DNA of 64,000 bases from Halichondria panicea (GCF_963675165.1 NC_087386.1:732931-796930); one strand, 5' to 3'; counted from the stretch's first letter, positions 34,801 through 47,295 are shown. The notes: a model not told the origin generated them from the letters alone. Made by a program: numbers and translations.

Positions 34801-37800
34801 GGCGATACTAAAGTTATGGCTGTTTAAAGATGTTCAACTGCACCTCCTTCATAAGATTTAATCATTGGTTTGGGGATTCTTTCAACAGCCATAACTTTTG
34901 TACTGTTGATCCAATGTCAACGATTTTATGATTTTCTGAAAGCTTAGAAAAAGACCTTTCAAATGATGTCATCAAACTTCACATTTGTGAGATAAAAGTA
35001 TTTGCCAATTTGGCGATACCATGGATAATAACCCATGGTCCAAGGCCGAAAAATGACAAATTAGGGCCCCAACAAAATTTTTGATTGAAACACATCATTT
35101 GAAAGGTGTTGTTCTAAGCTTTTAGAATATCATAACATTTTTGACGTTGGATCGGCGATACTAAAGTTATGGCTGTTTAAAGATGTTCAACTGCACCTCC
35201 TTCGTAAGATTTGGTTTGGGGATTCTTTCAACAGCCATAACTTTTGTACTGTTGATCCAATGTCAACGATTTTATGATTTTCTGAAAGCTTAGAAAAAGA
35301 CCTTTCAAATGATGTCATCAAACTTCACATTTGTGAGATAAAAGTATTTGCAAATTTGGCGATACTATGAATAATAGCCCATGGTCCAAGGCCGAAAAAT
35401 GACAAATTAGGCCCCCAACAAAATATTTGATTGAAACACATCATTTGAAAGGTGTTGTTCTAAGCTTTTAGAGTATCATAACATTTTTGACGTTGGATCG
35501 GCGATACTAAAGTTATGGCTGTTTAAAGATGTTCAACTACACCTCCTCTGTAAGATTTAATCATTGGTTTAGGGATTCTTTCAACAGCCATAACTTTTGT
35601 ACTGTCTGTTGATCCAATGTCAACGATTTTATGATTTTCTGAAAGCTTAGAAAAAGACCTTTCAAATGATGTCATCAAACTTCGAGATAAAAGTATTTGC
35701 CAATTTGGCGATACCATGGTCCAAGGCCGAAAAATGACAAATTAGGGCCCCAACAAAATTTTTGATTGAAACACATCATTTGAAAGGTGTTGTTCTAAGC
35801 TTTTAGAATATCATAAAATTTTTGACGTTGGATCGGCGATACTAAATTTATAGCTGTTCAACTACACCTACCCTCTGTATTTTAATCGATGGTTTAGGGA
35901 CTCTTTCAACAGCCATAACTTTTGTACCGTTGATCTAATGTCAACGATTTTACGATTTCTGAAAGCTTAATTTTCCCTGCACAGGGATTCCCATCGACAT
36001 GGTTGGGGGTACCAGTATCGGTGCCTTTATGGGAGCACTTTATTGTGAGGAGAGAGACGCTGGGAAGGTAGAGAAGAGGTCACGACCTTGGGCTCACGGA
36101 ATGGCCAGATACGTCGACAAGATTTTTGACCTCACCTACCCTTCAACTAGTTATTTCACAGGTACATGCTATACCTTTAGTTGGGACATAATCAAGCTTA
36201 TTATTTTACTTTGCAGGAAAGGCTTTCAATAATCTGATCCATAAAGTGTTTGGAGAGAAACAAATTGAGGTGGCATGCTACTTTTTATCATGTGTTATGA
36301 CCTTTTGACCCCTTCCCCCATTATGCAGGACTTGTGGATTCCTTACTTCTGTATTACCACTGACATCACTGAGTCCAAGATGAGAGTACACACTAGTGGT
36401 TCACTGTGGCGGTACGTTCGTGCCAGTATGTCCCTGTCCGGATTCCTACCTCCCCTCTGTGACCCCGTGGACGGACACCTCATTCTGGACGGAGGTTACG
36501 TCAACAACCTCCCAGGTACGTAACTGTACATGTAACCTTGTGTGTTTCTCAGTACGAGGTATATTTAGTTTATTAAGTGGCCATAACTTGAAGATACACA
36601 AATGTACATACATGTATAGAGATAGTACAATACTGCACAGTCGTATACAATACAATGGACAACAAATTTTATTACTTTACAACTTGTGCAAAGTTTCTTA
36701 ATCAAAGATTTTAAGTACATTATTACTTAATAGACATAATAGAGTGTAAGTCACAAGAACACTGTCACTCTTGTGCAATCATGGACAACAATGTGTATAT
36801 GTACATGTATTATATGGCTTTCATTTCCACTCTGTGTAGCTGATGTAATGGCTGACATGGGAGCAGAGAAGATCATCGCTGTGGACGTAGGCTCTCAGGA
36901 CAACAACAACCTCACTAACTATGGAGACCACATCTCAGGGTGGTACATCCTCTGGAACAGGCTCAACCCATTTGCCGAGAAGATTAGGGTAAGGGCATAT
37001 AGACATGAGGGAATACAAGTTAAAGATGTGTCCAGAAACACTTTAGTTCAGGGTGTTACACTGGCTCCCTAAGTATAGTAAATGTACCAGAAGTGAGAAT
37101 TTCTCTGTTTATAACTTTTAACGATTGGGTCCTGCCTTGGGTATGCACTTCAAATACTTCTAGGGAGTACAGTATAATAAAACAAACACGTTCATTCAAA
37201 CAGTTCATTTTTATTATTTGTGGTGGTGAGTGTGACGGCATTGTCTCTTCCTGCAGGTGCCCAACCTCACTGAGATACAGTCACGCCTCGCGTATGTGTC
37301 ATGCATCAGACAGCTAGAGAGAGTGAAACAAGACGGGATGTGCGAATATGTCAGACCACCTATTGACGGGTGAGCGAGTAATAACATACACACACCGTAA
37401 TCCATGTACACGTATGTTATTGTTGTTATTGATCATAATTATTTTGATCCCCCCCCATTCAGGGTTTCTACGCTGCAGTTTGGAAGCTTTGACACTGTTA
37501 TGGTGAGTAGCTCGTGTTGCTTGTGGTGCCTTTTATGTGTATTTGAAGTAGTAAACCTCGAGTGTACTGGGAAATACCGTATAGCGCGAAATTTTCGAGG
37601 CACTTATATTTCGTGGATTAGCCTCTAAAAGCTATTTCGTTGCACAATGTTTCTGCTTACCGGAAGCCACGCCTTTAAATCTATGCATGTTACACCTCAA
37701 TTTTTGTGGACTTAATTTTCGTGTAGGATTCTAACCCGCGAAAATTAAGCCCCGCGAAAATGTTGCGCTATACGGTAATATAGGCTATCTATGATCATGT

Positions 37801-38419
37801 ACTTGCTAATTTTGTTTCATATAAAATTATATACATGTACAGACCAGGTATAGTTTAAGTAATTCGTACAACAATAATATAATGTAGTAATTCAAAGTTC
37901 CAATGTTTCGATGGAGAGGGTCTGCGAATCCATTGTGCCCATCACTGAGGCCGCATTTCCACGCTGTACTGCGACCATTGTATAGGTATTATCAATTATT
38001 GTCTGTTCTTCTCCACCCTCCAGCCATTGGGCTACCAACACTGCAAGCTGGTTGTGAGTGGATGGCAGAAGTCCGAGGAGATGCAGCATCTCTTCTCAAC
38101 ACCTTCTGATGAGGACTTTCAAAAGAAGAGAAGCGTGTCCCGTCAGTTTGATAGCAATGTTCAACGTTCAGATTCCGTGCGCAACCTCGTGGCTTTGACC
38201 GCTCAAATCCCTCGCTACAGCTATCCTGAAGTAGACGAGAGTGAAGATGTAGACGGTGGCGGCTATTGGTCGAGTCCCGAGGATCACGTGACCTACCTAG
38301 AGGGGCGTGGCATGGATGAGGACAGTCCCAATACCGCGGAGCCAAATTCATCCCCAAATGAAATCCAAAGGACAGCCACCGCGACTGTGACAGCTTGGTC
38401 GGACTCAGAAATTATGTAG
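27908..38419 (+). CDS. PNPLA6/7: PNPLA6/7, neuropathy-target-esterase-type lysophospholipase
   Basis: Twenty-eight exons with consistent phases give 1350 residues (human PNPLA6 about 1370). Exon starts: 27908, 28104, 28261, 28467, 28642, 29025, 29444, 29851, 30503, 31090, 31506, 31886, 32200, 32419, 32730, 32974, 33104, 33503, 33623, 34079, 34179, 35985, 36217, 36329, 36840, 37257, 37463, 38024. One N-terminal membrane segment ([18 protein letters not shown]) is followed by three cyclic-nucleotide-binding-like domains (about residues 140-260, 500-600 and 615-730). The patatin domain has the oxyanion loop GGGGARG, the nucleophile motif GTSIG (Ser near 990) and DGG (Asp near 1110). The family hydrolyses (lyso)phosphatidylcholine at the ER. 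Exon 9 has a GC donor (CAG|GCAAGA). The gene is ancestral to, or equally related to, PNPLA6 and PNPLA7. Confidence 0.95.
28314..28455. repeat. 30-bp tandem repeat in PNPLA6/7 intron 3
   Basis: About five copies of AGTCACAACCCACGCC plus CACACACACTC. They fill most of the intron before exon 4. Confidence 0.85.
28581..28640. repeat. (CA)n microsatellite before PNPLA6/7 exon 5
   Basis: About 29 CA units run directly into the 3' splice site (CACACAG|GGAGGT), so the repeat itself replaces the usual pyrimidine tract. Confidence 0.9.
31785..31884. repeat. (CA)n/(CTCA)n microsatellite before PNPLA6/7 exon 12
   Basis: About 100 bp of CA with interspersed TCACAC, ending just upstream of the acceptor CACTAG at 31885. 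Confidence 0.9.
33343..33414 (+). tRNA. tRNA-Asp (GTC)
   Basis: 72 bp with a full cloverleaf. The acceptor stem pairs TCCTCGA with TCGGGGA (one G-T pair). The D-arm box has TAGTATAGTGGTAAG, and the anticodon loop is CTGTCAC with GTC at 33376-33378. The T-arm box is GGGTTCGATTCCC. A T-rich Pol III terminator follows (33418-33423). No intron. It lies in the sense direction in the PNPLA6/7 intron between exons 17 and 18. Confidence 0.97.
34376..35975. repeat. Array of about 350-bp repeats in a PNPLA6/7 intron
   Basis: CAACAGCCATAACTTTT recurs at 34528, 34883, 35229, 35582 and 35907 (spacings 355, 346, 353, 325). Each unit includes GATTTTCTGAAAGCTTAGAA, TTTGCCAATTTGGCGATACC, ATGGTCCAAGGCCGAAAAAT and TTGGATCGGCGATACTAAAG. 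It fills the intron between the oxyanion-loop exon and the catalytic-serine exon. Single copies lie at 6660 and 21120. Confidence 0.95.
37575..37777. mobile_element. MITE, TACCGTATAGCGCGA family
   Basis: Ends TACCGTATAGCGCGAAATTT and GCGCTATACGGTA; the interior matches the copy at 12094-12308. Other traces are at 3171, 13255-13277 and 30324. It is intronic, between PNPLA6/7 exons 27 and 28. Confidence 0.85.
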
Positions 38420-38683
38420 CTAGATATTCATTGTATTCCCCCTGCTTTGTGCAAAACAAACATTGTGAAAACCTCATAAAAGTAAATTTTGCTTGTAAGT
38501 GGGCGTGACGGTCCTTTGGTAAATGGTCACGCCCATTGGAATGAAGTCAACCCTTTGACTGTAATTTGCAAACTTGCTGTGTGTTGTAAATTGATCTGAG
38601 GTCACACTGAGTGAAACAACAGTAGGTTGATCAGCATGCAGTTGTGTTCTAGCTTAGTGGGCTTATAAATTATGCTGTTTCTC

Positions 38684-38748
38684 ACTAGTCTCGAATACCC
38701 GCCTCAACCTAAAAGCTTTTTAGGTTGAGGCTGGTATTCGAGACTAGT
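38684..38748. mobile_element. Perfect small hairpin element downstream of PNPLA6/7
   Basis: ACTAGTCTCGAATACCCGCC pairs with GGCTGGTATTCGAGACTAGT around TCAACCTAAAAGCTTTTTAGGTTGA. It shares layout with the TAGCCTCGATCCCAGG hairpins. GGGCGTG..CACGCCC pairs lie on each side (about 38500 and 38770). Confidence 0.75.
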
Positions 38749-38939
38749 TTCTCACTAACTTTCCAACCACGCCCATCTTTGTCTTAATTGCATGCCTTTG
38801 GCGAAATGGGCGTGGTCTCCAGTCAAGTGCATGAATATAATATTATTGTTCTGTAAATGTTTGCATTTGCAATGCACATAGCAATGGCTGCTTACCATAT
38901 CATAATTATTCCGTCAGATTCCTTAATAATGTGCGACAG

Positions 38940-39275
38940 ACGTGTGCTGTGTGCAACCAATACTACACCCCCATACCTCTGATTGTGTAGCTAGCTATGT
39001 GTGCTGTGTGCAACCAATACTACACCCCCCATACCTCTGATTGTATAGCTAGCTATGTGTGCTGTGTGCAACCAATACTACACCCCCCATACCTCTGATT
39101 GTATAGCTAGCTATGTGTGCTGTGTGCAACCAATACTACACCCCCATACCTCTGATTGTGTAGCTAGCTATGTGTGCTGTGTGCAACCAATACTACACCC
39201 CCATACCTCTGATTGTGTAGCTAGCTATGTGTGCTGTGTGCAACCAATACTACACCCCCATACCTCTGATTGTGT
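38940..39275. repeat. Tandem repeat, 57-60 bp, six copies
   Basis: The unit contains GTGTGCTGTGTGCAACCAAT, ACTACACCCCCATACCTCTG and ATTGTGTAGCTAGCTAT. The copies are nearly identical. No conserved reading frame. Confidence 0.95.
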
Positions 39276-39307
39276 GTGCAATACTGTACTATAGATAATG
39301 CATTTCC

Positions 39308-39510
39308 ATGACAATTGATGAGTTCTGCCGGTTCACCTGCAGATTCAATGGAGGGTGTTCAACTTGCCCCAATTGGGTAGAAATGCTAGGCCAGCTATGG
39401 AGAGCTAGGGTACAGGGAGGCTCATCTCGACCACCTGAGGGACACAGTTGTGGAGGAACCTGGTATTCAATTGCTGGGAGCACATGTCCACAACTTCAGG
39501 AAAGACAGCT
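39308..39510 (+). other. Small Cys-rich open segment, possible exon of unknown gene
   Basis: Reads without stop from ATG (MTIDEFCRFTCRFNGGCSTC, later GHSCGGTWYSIAGSTCPQL). It has acceptor-like (CACCTGCAG at 39343) and donor-like (CTAG|GTAAGG at about 39511) sites. Six cysteines lie within about 60 residues. I do not recognise a domain, and no partner exon is evident. It could be an orphan exon or chance. Confidence 0.25.
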
Positions 39511-39638
39511 AGGTAAGGGAGTGGAGATGCTTTGTGGCTGCGTATTCGTTATATTAAGTCGACAATATTGTAGTAATTTGTACTGATTGTGATGGTGGTT
39601 ACATATATGAGCAGCTGCTCTGCCATGGTGCTTGTATC

Positions 39639-39670
<32 letters not shown>

Positions 39671-40323
39671 TTGGCTTGCATGTGTGCATTGCTATAATTA
39701 TACTGTTGTTAGTGATGAGCTGCTAATGATGACTACCCTAATATGCTAGTCAGTAAGGAGACAGGTTGTTGAGTCCTGCTGCATGGTCCCAGCTACCACT
39801 GAACACAAATGACCTAGCTAGCTAGCTCAGTGAATTGTGTACTGACTTTGCATATGTGTTTCTTATAACCATGACTATGACAGTGTGTGCTTTACTGAAT
39901 AGATTGTAAATAGAAGTTGTAGTCTGGCCCCTGATATAATTATATGCTGCAGGAGGTGCACTCTGCCGGATTGCCAATGCACATGCATATAATCATGCCA
40001 CCAACTCAATTATAAGGATTAATTTGGCAGGCAGAATTATCATACATGTATAATAATTATGTCAGTTATTATACTATAGTCTAGAGGATATATTAATAAA
40101 GGGGAGGTGGACGTGGGGGACGAGGCTACTTAAGGGGATCTATAGATAGCAGCCATGTGAAAGTGCTTTTTATATGGTATGTTAGAGTTGTAAATGGATA
40201 GTACAGCTTAATGTTTAAATGTAGAACTACTCAAGATAAGTAAAACCTGTTTTCCAGGTTGCACTTGCAATATTCAATGAATCTCATCTTGTGCTGTGCA
40301 TTCCGATTGGTCCCTGGGGAAGG

Positions 40324-40331
40324 TATATAAA
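40324..40331 (+). promoter_or_regulatory. TATA box of the collagen-like gene
   Basis: TATATAAA about 250 bp upstream of the start codon, in a stretch free of other features. Transcription would start near 40355. Confidence 0.55.
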
Positions 40332-40573
40332 GGATATGCACATTACCATTCTTCAGTTCATATCTCAAGATTGTTCTAGATTTCACCGCAAGGTTTCCAA
40401 GTTTGTTCCGCAAGGTTTCATCCAAGTTTGTTCTGCAAAGTTCGACCTACTCTCTCACTCAGTTCTCTGATTCGTTACCAGCTATATCTCATCAATTCAA
40501 CCAGCTCTATCTATCTCAACTCAACCCGACTCATCACTCACCACTCACTCACCACTCGATCTACTGCGTCCTG

Positions 40574-41711
40574 ATGGCGGCTCGGCGAGGGGCTGTGTTG
40601 CCACCACCACTGTGTCTGCCACGGCAGCAGTTGACATACGACCGCCACAACAACCCAGTAAGATTTTAAACTACTATTAACTTAATCACACATGCATGTA
40701 CAATATTGGCAATGCATAAGCTTATAATAATGCTGATGGCATGCAGGACACTCATTTACTTGGTATATTTATTTGGTGCAGATTCTCACCAAGAAGATGG
40801 TAGTGGCTGTCCTGCAGTGTTCCAAGCGCCGTCAGATTAATGCTAAACTGTACTGTCTGCAGTGTTACATGAATGCGGCAGGACGAGTTAACGTAAGTAT
40901 AATCATGCAGATACACCTAGTTATAATAATGTTGTATAATTACATATACACAGTAAAATCTTAATTGCTGTCAGTACAATTATTGTGCCATTGCATGGCC
41001 GGGCACATTGATTCATGTACTGGATGAATGGGACAGCGTGTTTGTCAGAGCAGTACTTACTGTTGCAGTGCATGGGTTAGTTAATGGGCTTGTAATTGAA
41101 CATTCATTTTTGTAGTTAACGTCTACGAAAACTGTGAAAATATTGAATTACCCGTTTTAACAGTGTTTCGTTAGATACTTATTTCTGTGTATGATTTCAC
41201 GTTTTTATTTAATTTTACATTGAACGTTAATTTCACCTATACTCATGGCTATAATTATGTACAGGAAATAGGAAGGTAATGTTATGGCATTAATTTAGCT
41301 GTCACAACATCAACATAATTATGATAATTATTACCAAAGGCGTATGTATAAGTCTTTGTTACTACCCTGAACCACATTTTTTACTCTCGCTTGCTAATAA
41401 AGTGAATGTCACCCGTCATATTTTGTTTCTGAAGGGACAAAACGAGTCTTGAAATATTCTTTTTCATAGCTACATGCAACTTCTTTCTGTACACAGATGG
41501 TGTTCTCTTGGAAGGGGGAGGACGTCCCTGTATGGGATTACAAGGATCACTGCGCCCGAGAAGCTTCTCGGTACATGAAGCATATTCAAGACGACCATCG
41601 TAAGCATCATACTTTAAATAATTGTACAAAGCAAAGTTTTCTGCTGAAGAAACTTAGCCAAATAACAAAAATGCGCCCACTTTCTCACTATACAGTACTG
41701 TACAAAGGTAT

Positions 41712-41755
<44 letters not shown>

Positions 41756-43535
41756 ATGGTAAATCAGATGATTAAAGCTGTTAAATATTGATGCACATTC
41801 AAGGTTGCCCATTTTATTTCTGCAGGCCCACTTCGCCCCAATCCACTGAACGTGAAGTTCCTCGCCTGGCAACTGCGGGACTTAGGTTTCTGTCGGTGGA
41901 ACAGGAATCGGGTATTCCCTCTTATTCCCCCCATTCCTCCCATCGGCCCAGTTATTGGTGCTGTAGGTCCACCAGGGGTACCAGGGGTACAGGGCATACA
42001 AGGCTTACCAGGGGCGCAAGGCTTACCAGGGGCGCAAGGTTTACCTGGGGCACAAGGCATACCTGGGGCGCAAGGCTTACCAGGGGCGCAGGGCTTACCA
42101 GGGGCGCAGGGTTTACAAGGCCCACCCGGGGCAAGGGGTATCCAAGGTCCACCTGGAGCCGGAGGTGGAGGAGGTTCAGGAGGAGGAGGAGGACGGGGTC
42201 CACCGGGCCCCCCAGGTGATGACGGGGCACGTGGTCCCAGAGGCGCTCCAGGAATACCTGGAGTGAATGGAGGGATGGGACGTGCGTGCACTGTGGCAGG
42301 GCCACGAGGCCAAAAAGGGCCACGAGGGTACAACGGTCCCAGAGGTCCGCTAGGGCCTATGGGGTACACTGGTTTAACCGGGGATACTGGGGCAACAGGG
42401 CCAATGGGGGCAACAGGAGCAACAGGGCCCCCAGGGACAAGAGGACTCCAAGGGCGAAGAGGACCACCTGGTGCAGATGGCCCATATGGACCAACTGGAG
42501 CTACGGGACAAAAAGGTGACAGGGGGAAGCTCGGTGCCAAGGGTGATAGAGGTCTAGATGGTCCAAGAGGGATGAGAGGAGAGAAAGGAGAAGATGGAGA
42601 CGGCGAAGATTCCAAGCAAAAGATAGTAAGTTTCTAATGCATTAGTCGATTATTTTTCACCGATTGTTTTCCTCTTCTTGCAGTATCTGTTGACTGTGGT
42701 GGTGAGGGAGTTAATGAAGACTCAACCGCTGCCTTTGTCAGATACCCTGACTAATGCCTTGGTCGCTCTAGGAGTTATGGACGACCAGGGAGATAGGCAG
42801 CAAAAACAAACTGCCCCTCTCCGTCGATCCGTGGTGTCGGGATCCTACCCACCTCGGTCGGCGGGTGGGGGTACAAGTCGGGATGGAGGTGGTGTTAGCG
42901 GGGGCAGTGGGACTAGTGGTGGTGGGACTAGTGGTGGTGGGACTAGTGGCGGTGGGACTGGTGGGACTGGTGGTGGTGGGACTAGTGGCAGTGGGACTAG
43001 TGGCGGTGGGACTAGTGGCGGTGGGACTGGTGGGACTAGTGGCGGTGGGACTAGTGGCGGGACTAGTGGGGGTGGGACTAGTGGGACTAGTGGTGGGACT
43101 AGGGGCAGTGGGACTGGTGGGACTAGGGGCAGTGGGACTAGTGGCGGTGGGACTAGGGGCGGAACAAGTGGCGGCGGCGGAGGTGGTGTGACGGGTCGTG
43201 CGGATAGTGGTGGCTCAAGTGGAGAGGAGGAGGGTCTTCTCCCACAATTGGATGGATCGATGGACATGTGAGTCAATGACTTCAGTTTTGTGTAATTATT
43301 ATACATACCTTGCACGCATATGCTGCCAACTTTAAGTTCATCTGTATATCTGTTTCGCACACAGAATTTATAATCGGAAAAGAAAAGCATGCACTATGAG
43401 ACGTAATAATAAAAAAAGGTGAGCAAATGCATTAATAACATTGTGTCCCATGGCCACAACAAAATATGTCGCCAAATTAGAATGTTAATCATGCATCTCT
43501 TTCTTTTCTTCCACGTGCACAGAAGAACTATATGA
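40574..43535 (+). CDS. Collagen-like protein with Ser/Thr/Gly-rich tail
   Basis: Seven exons with consistent phases: 40574-40660, 40782-40892, 41497-41599, 41826-42625, 42684-43267, 43365-43418, 43523-43535, giving 583 residues. The N-terminal region (about 130 residues, CSKRRQINAKLYCLQCYMN) matches nothing I recognise and has no evident signal peptide. Next come about 220 residues of Gly-X-Y, with GAQGLPGAQGLPGAQ repeats and a Gly-rich break (GAGGGGGSGGGGG). A short non-collagen stretch (YLLTVVVRELMKTQPLPLSD) follows, then about 110 residues of GGGTSGG/GGTG repeats and a basic C terminus (RKRKACTMRRNNKKRRTI). Short non-fibrillar collagens are typical of sponges, but this domain order is not one I know. 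An upstream in-frame start would need a non-ATG codon, so I chose ATG at 40574. Confidence 0.85.
41717..41754. repeat. (AT)n microsatellite in collagen-like gene intron 3
   Basis: About 17 AT units, 70 bp upstream of the acceptor of exon 4. Confidence 0.9.
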
Positions 43536-44066
43536 ATCCCCTGTTTTCGACCCATGAAGGGACACACAAGGCAGTGCTCGACATTGGTTGATCAGGTTTT
43601 GTTGATGGGTAGGGGAAGGTTTGGATCATAACGATAAGGGTAGTGGGTGGGTAGGGGGAAGATGGCTGTTGTGAGCATATGGGTCCCAGACAAATTAATT
43701 TCCTTTTCTTATAATTATAATTATAAAACATAGGCATAGACCACACGCAAAATAATTACTCCGAACATATCGCTAGCGCCAATTATAATTCGAGTTGAGG
43801 CAGACCACGTGCGAAAATTAATGCATAAATTATACGTTGTTCTATCACTCAACGCTACTTATAACCACCATGGAATGTTTTGTGTTCATCCTTTGTGCTC
43901 CACATACATCAATTGTTCACTTTTGTGTGCATATCCTCTCAATTTCACCGTTTATTTCGTCTGTTGCATTCGCACTAACATCGATGTTCGGGCGAGATGA
44001 GCCCCAAGGGACTGGACTCCACCTACCATTTACCAAATCAAAGTTTTTTTTCTGTTTCTTTTTTGA

Positions 44067-46390
44067 TAAAGTATGCCATCGCTAATCTCGATGCCAATGA
44101 AGTCTGCCCTCTATTCTGGTGGATAAAGTATGCCATCGCTAATCTCGATGCCAATGAAGTCTGCCCTCTATTCTGGTGGATAAAGTATGCCATCGCTAAT
44201 CTCGATGCCAATGAACTATCTGGTGGATAAAGTATGCCATCGCTAATCGATGCCAATGAACTCTGCAAAGTATGCCATGCATCGCTAATCTCGATGCCAA
44301 TGACGTCTGCCCTCTATCTGGTGGATAAAGTATGCCGCCATCGCTAATCGATGCCAATGAACTCTGCCCTCTATCTGGTGGATAAAGTATGCCATCGCTA
44401 ATCTCGATGCCAATGAAGTCTGCCATCTATCTGGTGGATAAAGTATGCCATCGCTAATCTCGATGCCAATGAAGTCTGCCCTCTATATCTAAAGTATGCC
44501 ATCGCTAATCTTGATGTCAATGAAGTCTGCCCTCTATCTGGTGGATAAAGTATGCCATCGCTAATCTCGATGCCAATGAAGTCTGCCCTCTATCTGGTGG
44601 ATAAAGTATGCCATCGCTAATCTCGATGCCAATGAAGTCTGCCCTCTATCTGGTGGATAAAGTATGCCATCGCTAATCTCGATGCCAGTGAAGTCTGCCC
44701 TGGCCTCTATTCTGGTGGATAAAGTATGCCATCGCTAATATCGATGCCAGTGAAGTCTGCCTCTATCTGGTGGATAAAGTATGCCATCGCTAATCTCTCG
44801 ATGCCAGTGAAGTCTGCCCTCTATTCTGGTGGATAAAGTATGCCATCGCTAATCTCGATGCCAGTGAAGTCTGCCCTCTATCTGGTGGATAAAGTATGCC
44901 ATCGCTAATCTCGATGCCAGTGAAGTCTGCCTCTATCTGGTGGATAAAGTATGCCATCGCTAATCGATGTCAATGAACTCTGCAAAGTATGCCATCGCTA
45001 ATCTCGATGCCAATGAAGTCTGCCCTCTATCTGGTGGATAAAGTATGCCATCGCTAATCGATGCCAATGAACTCTGCAAAGTATGCCATCGCTAATCTCG
45101 ATGCCAATGAAGTCTGCCCTCTATCTGGTGGATAAAGTATGCCATCGCTAATCGATGCCAATGAACTCTGCAAAGTATGCCATCGCTAATCTCGATGCCA
45201 ATGAAGTCTGCCCTCTATCTGGTGGATAAAAGTATGCCATCGCTAATCTCGATGCCAGTGAAGTCTGCCCTGGCCTCTATTCTGGTGGATAAAGTATGCC
45301 ATCGCTAATATCGATCCCAGTGAAGTCTGCCTCTATCTGGTGGATAAAGTATGCCATCGCTAATCTCTCGATGCCAGTGAAGTCTGCCCTCTATTCTGGT
45401 GGATAAAGTATGCCATCGCTAATCTCGATGCCAGTGAAGTCTGCCCTCTATCTGGTGGATAAAGTATGCCATCGCTAATCTCGATGCCAATGAAGTCTGC
45501 CCTCTATCTGGTGGATAAAGTATGACATCGCTAATCGATGCCAATGAACTCTGCAAAGTATGCCATCGCTAATCTCGATGGATAAAGTGTGCCATCGCTA
45601 ATCGATGCCAATGAACTCTGCAAAGTATGCCATCGCTAATCTCAATGCCAATGAAGTTTGCCCTCTATCTGGTGGATAAAGTATGCCATCGCTAATCTCG
45701 ATGCCAATGAAGTCTGCCCTCTATCTGGTGGATAAAGTATGCCATCGCTAATCTCGATGCCAGTGAAGTCTGCCCTCTATTCTGGTGGATAAAGTATGCC
45801 ATCGCTAATCTCGATGCCAGTGAAGTCTGCCTCTATCTGGTGGATAAAGTATGCCATCGCTAATCTCGATGCCAATGAAGTCTGCCCTCTATCTGGTGGA
45901 TAAAGTATGCCATCGCTAATCGATGCAAAGTATGCCATCGCTAATCTCAATGCCAATGAAGTCTGCCCTCTATCTGGTGGATAAAGTATGCCATCGCTAA
46001 TCGATACCAATGAACTCTGCCCTCCATCTGGTGGATAAAGTATGCCATCGCTAATCTCGATGCCAATGAAGTCTGCCCTCTACCTGGTAGATAAAGTATG
46101 CCATCGCTAATCTCAATGCCAATGACGTCTGCCCTCTATTCTGGTGGATAAAGTATGCCATCGCTAATCTCAATGCCAATGAAGTCTGTCCTCCATCTGG
46201 TGGATAAAGCATGCCATCGTTAATCTCGATGCCAATGAAGTCTGCCCTCACCTGGTGGATAAAGAATGCCATCGCTAATCTCGATGCCAATGAAGTCTGC
46301 CCTCTATTCTGGTGGATAAAGTATGCCATCGCTAATCTCGAGCTCAATCCAATGAAGTTTGCCCTCTACCTGGTGGATAAAGCATGGTGT
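44067..46390. repeat. Tandem array, about 56-bp unit, roughly 40 copies
   Basis: The unit contains AAAGTATGCCATCGCTAATC, TCGATGCCAATGAAGTCTGC and CCTCTATCTGGTGGAT. Copies vary by small deletions (CGATGCCAATGAACTCTGCA short forms), and blocks of several units are repeated as higher-order repeats (for example 44690-44900 and 45240-45450). Confidence 0.97.
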
Positions 46391-46749
46391 CGAATTTTTT
46401 TTTTTTTTACTCACCTGAATGTCGTCCAATTTTTTTCACTAATCTGAAGCCACACTTTCTCAATGAAGTATGCCCACCACCTGGTGGACACTGTATGATG
46501 TCTCAATAATATTATGATTACTCATTCTTGATCATCATATCATTTTCACTATTCTGCCATCTACTATTTCAAAGCATAATGCATGTGGTCTGCCAAAATG
46601 CCATAAAAATGTGTGCAAGCCGCCAAGTAGCATGATTAAGATGTTTGTGATTTCTGCGATTGTTGTAAGACTATTATGATGCCCTGTGAAATCTTTAGCT
46701 CTTGGTTAACTGTTACAGCTGGCTTGCGTCTTTCTTAAATGTCTTCAGA

Positions 46750-47295
46750 ACTGGAGCCTTATCCGACTGTAGATCGGTTATCCAACTATAGAGGCCTTAT
46801 CCGACTGTATATGGTTTTATCCAAACTGCATGGCCCTGTAGACGGCCGTATCCCAACTGCTCTATCCGAACTGTTGATGGCCGTATCCCAACTGCTCTAT
46901 CCGAACTGTGGGCGGCTGTATCCGAACTGCTCTATTCAAACTGTTGATGGTCGTATCCCAACTGCTCTATTCGAACTGTGGGCGGCTGTATCTGTATCCG
47001 AACTGTTGATGACCGTATCCCAACTGCTCTATCCGAACTGTGGGCGGCTGTATCTGTATCCGAACTGTTGATGGCCGTATCCCAACTGCTCTATCCGAAC
47101 TGTGGGCGGCTGTATCTGTATCCGAACTGTTGATGGCCGTATCCCAACTGCTCTATCCGAACTGTGGGCGGCTGTATCTGTATCCGAACTGTTGATGACC
47201 GTATCCCAACTGCTCTATCCGAACTGTGGGCGGCTGTATCTGTATCCGAACTGTTGATGACCGTATCCCAACTGCTCTATCCGAACTGTGGGCGG
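46750..47295. repeat. Tandem array, 62-bp unit
   Basis: GGCGGCTGTATCTGTATCCG recurs at exactly 62-bp steps (46981, 47043, 47105, 47167, 47229). Units include CTGTTGATGGCCGTATCCCA and ACTGCTCTATCCGAACTGTG. The first units are shorter and more diverged. Confidence 0.97.

Noticed and set aside
41764-42615. 283-codon Pro-rich open frame on the minus strand
   Set aside because: It is the mirror of the Gly-X-Y region of the collagen-like gene; the plus-strand frame has correct splice sites and phases.
42845-43390. Pro/Val/Leu-rich open frame on the minus strand
   Set aside because: Reverse strand of the Gly/Ser/Thr-rich tail exon of the collagen-like gene.
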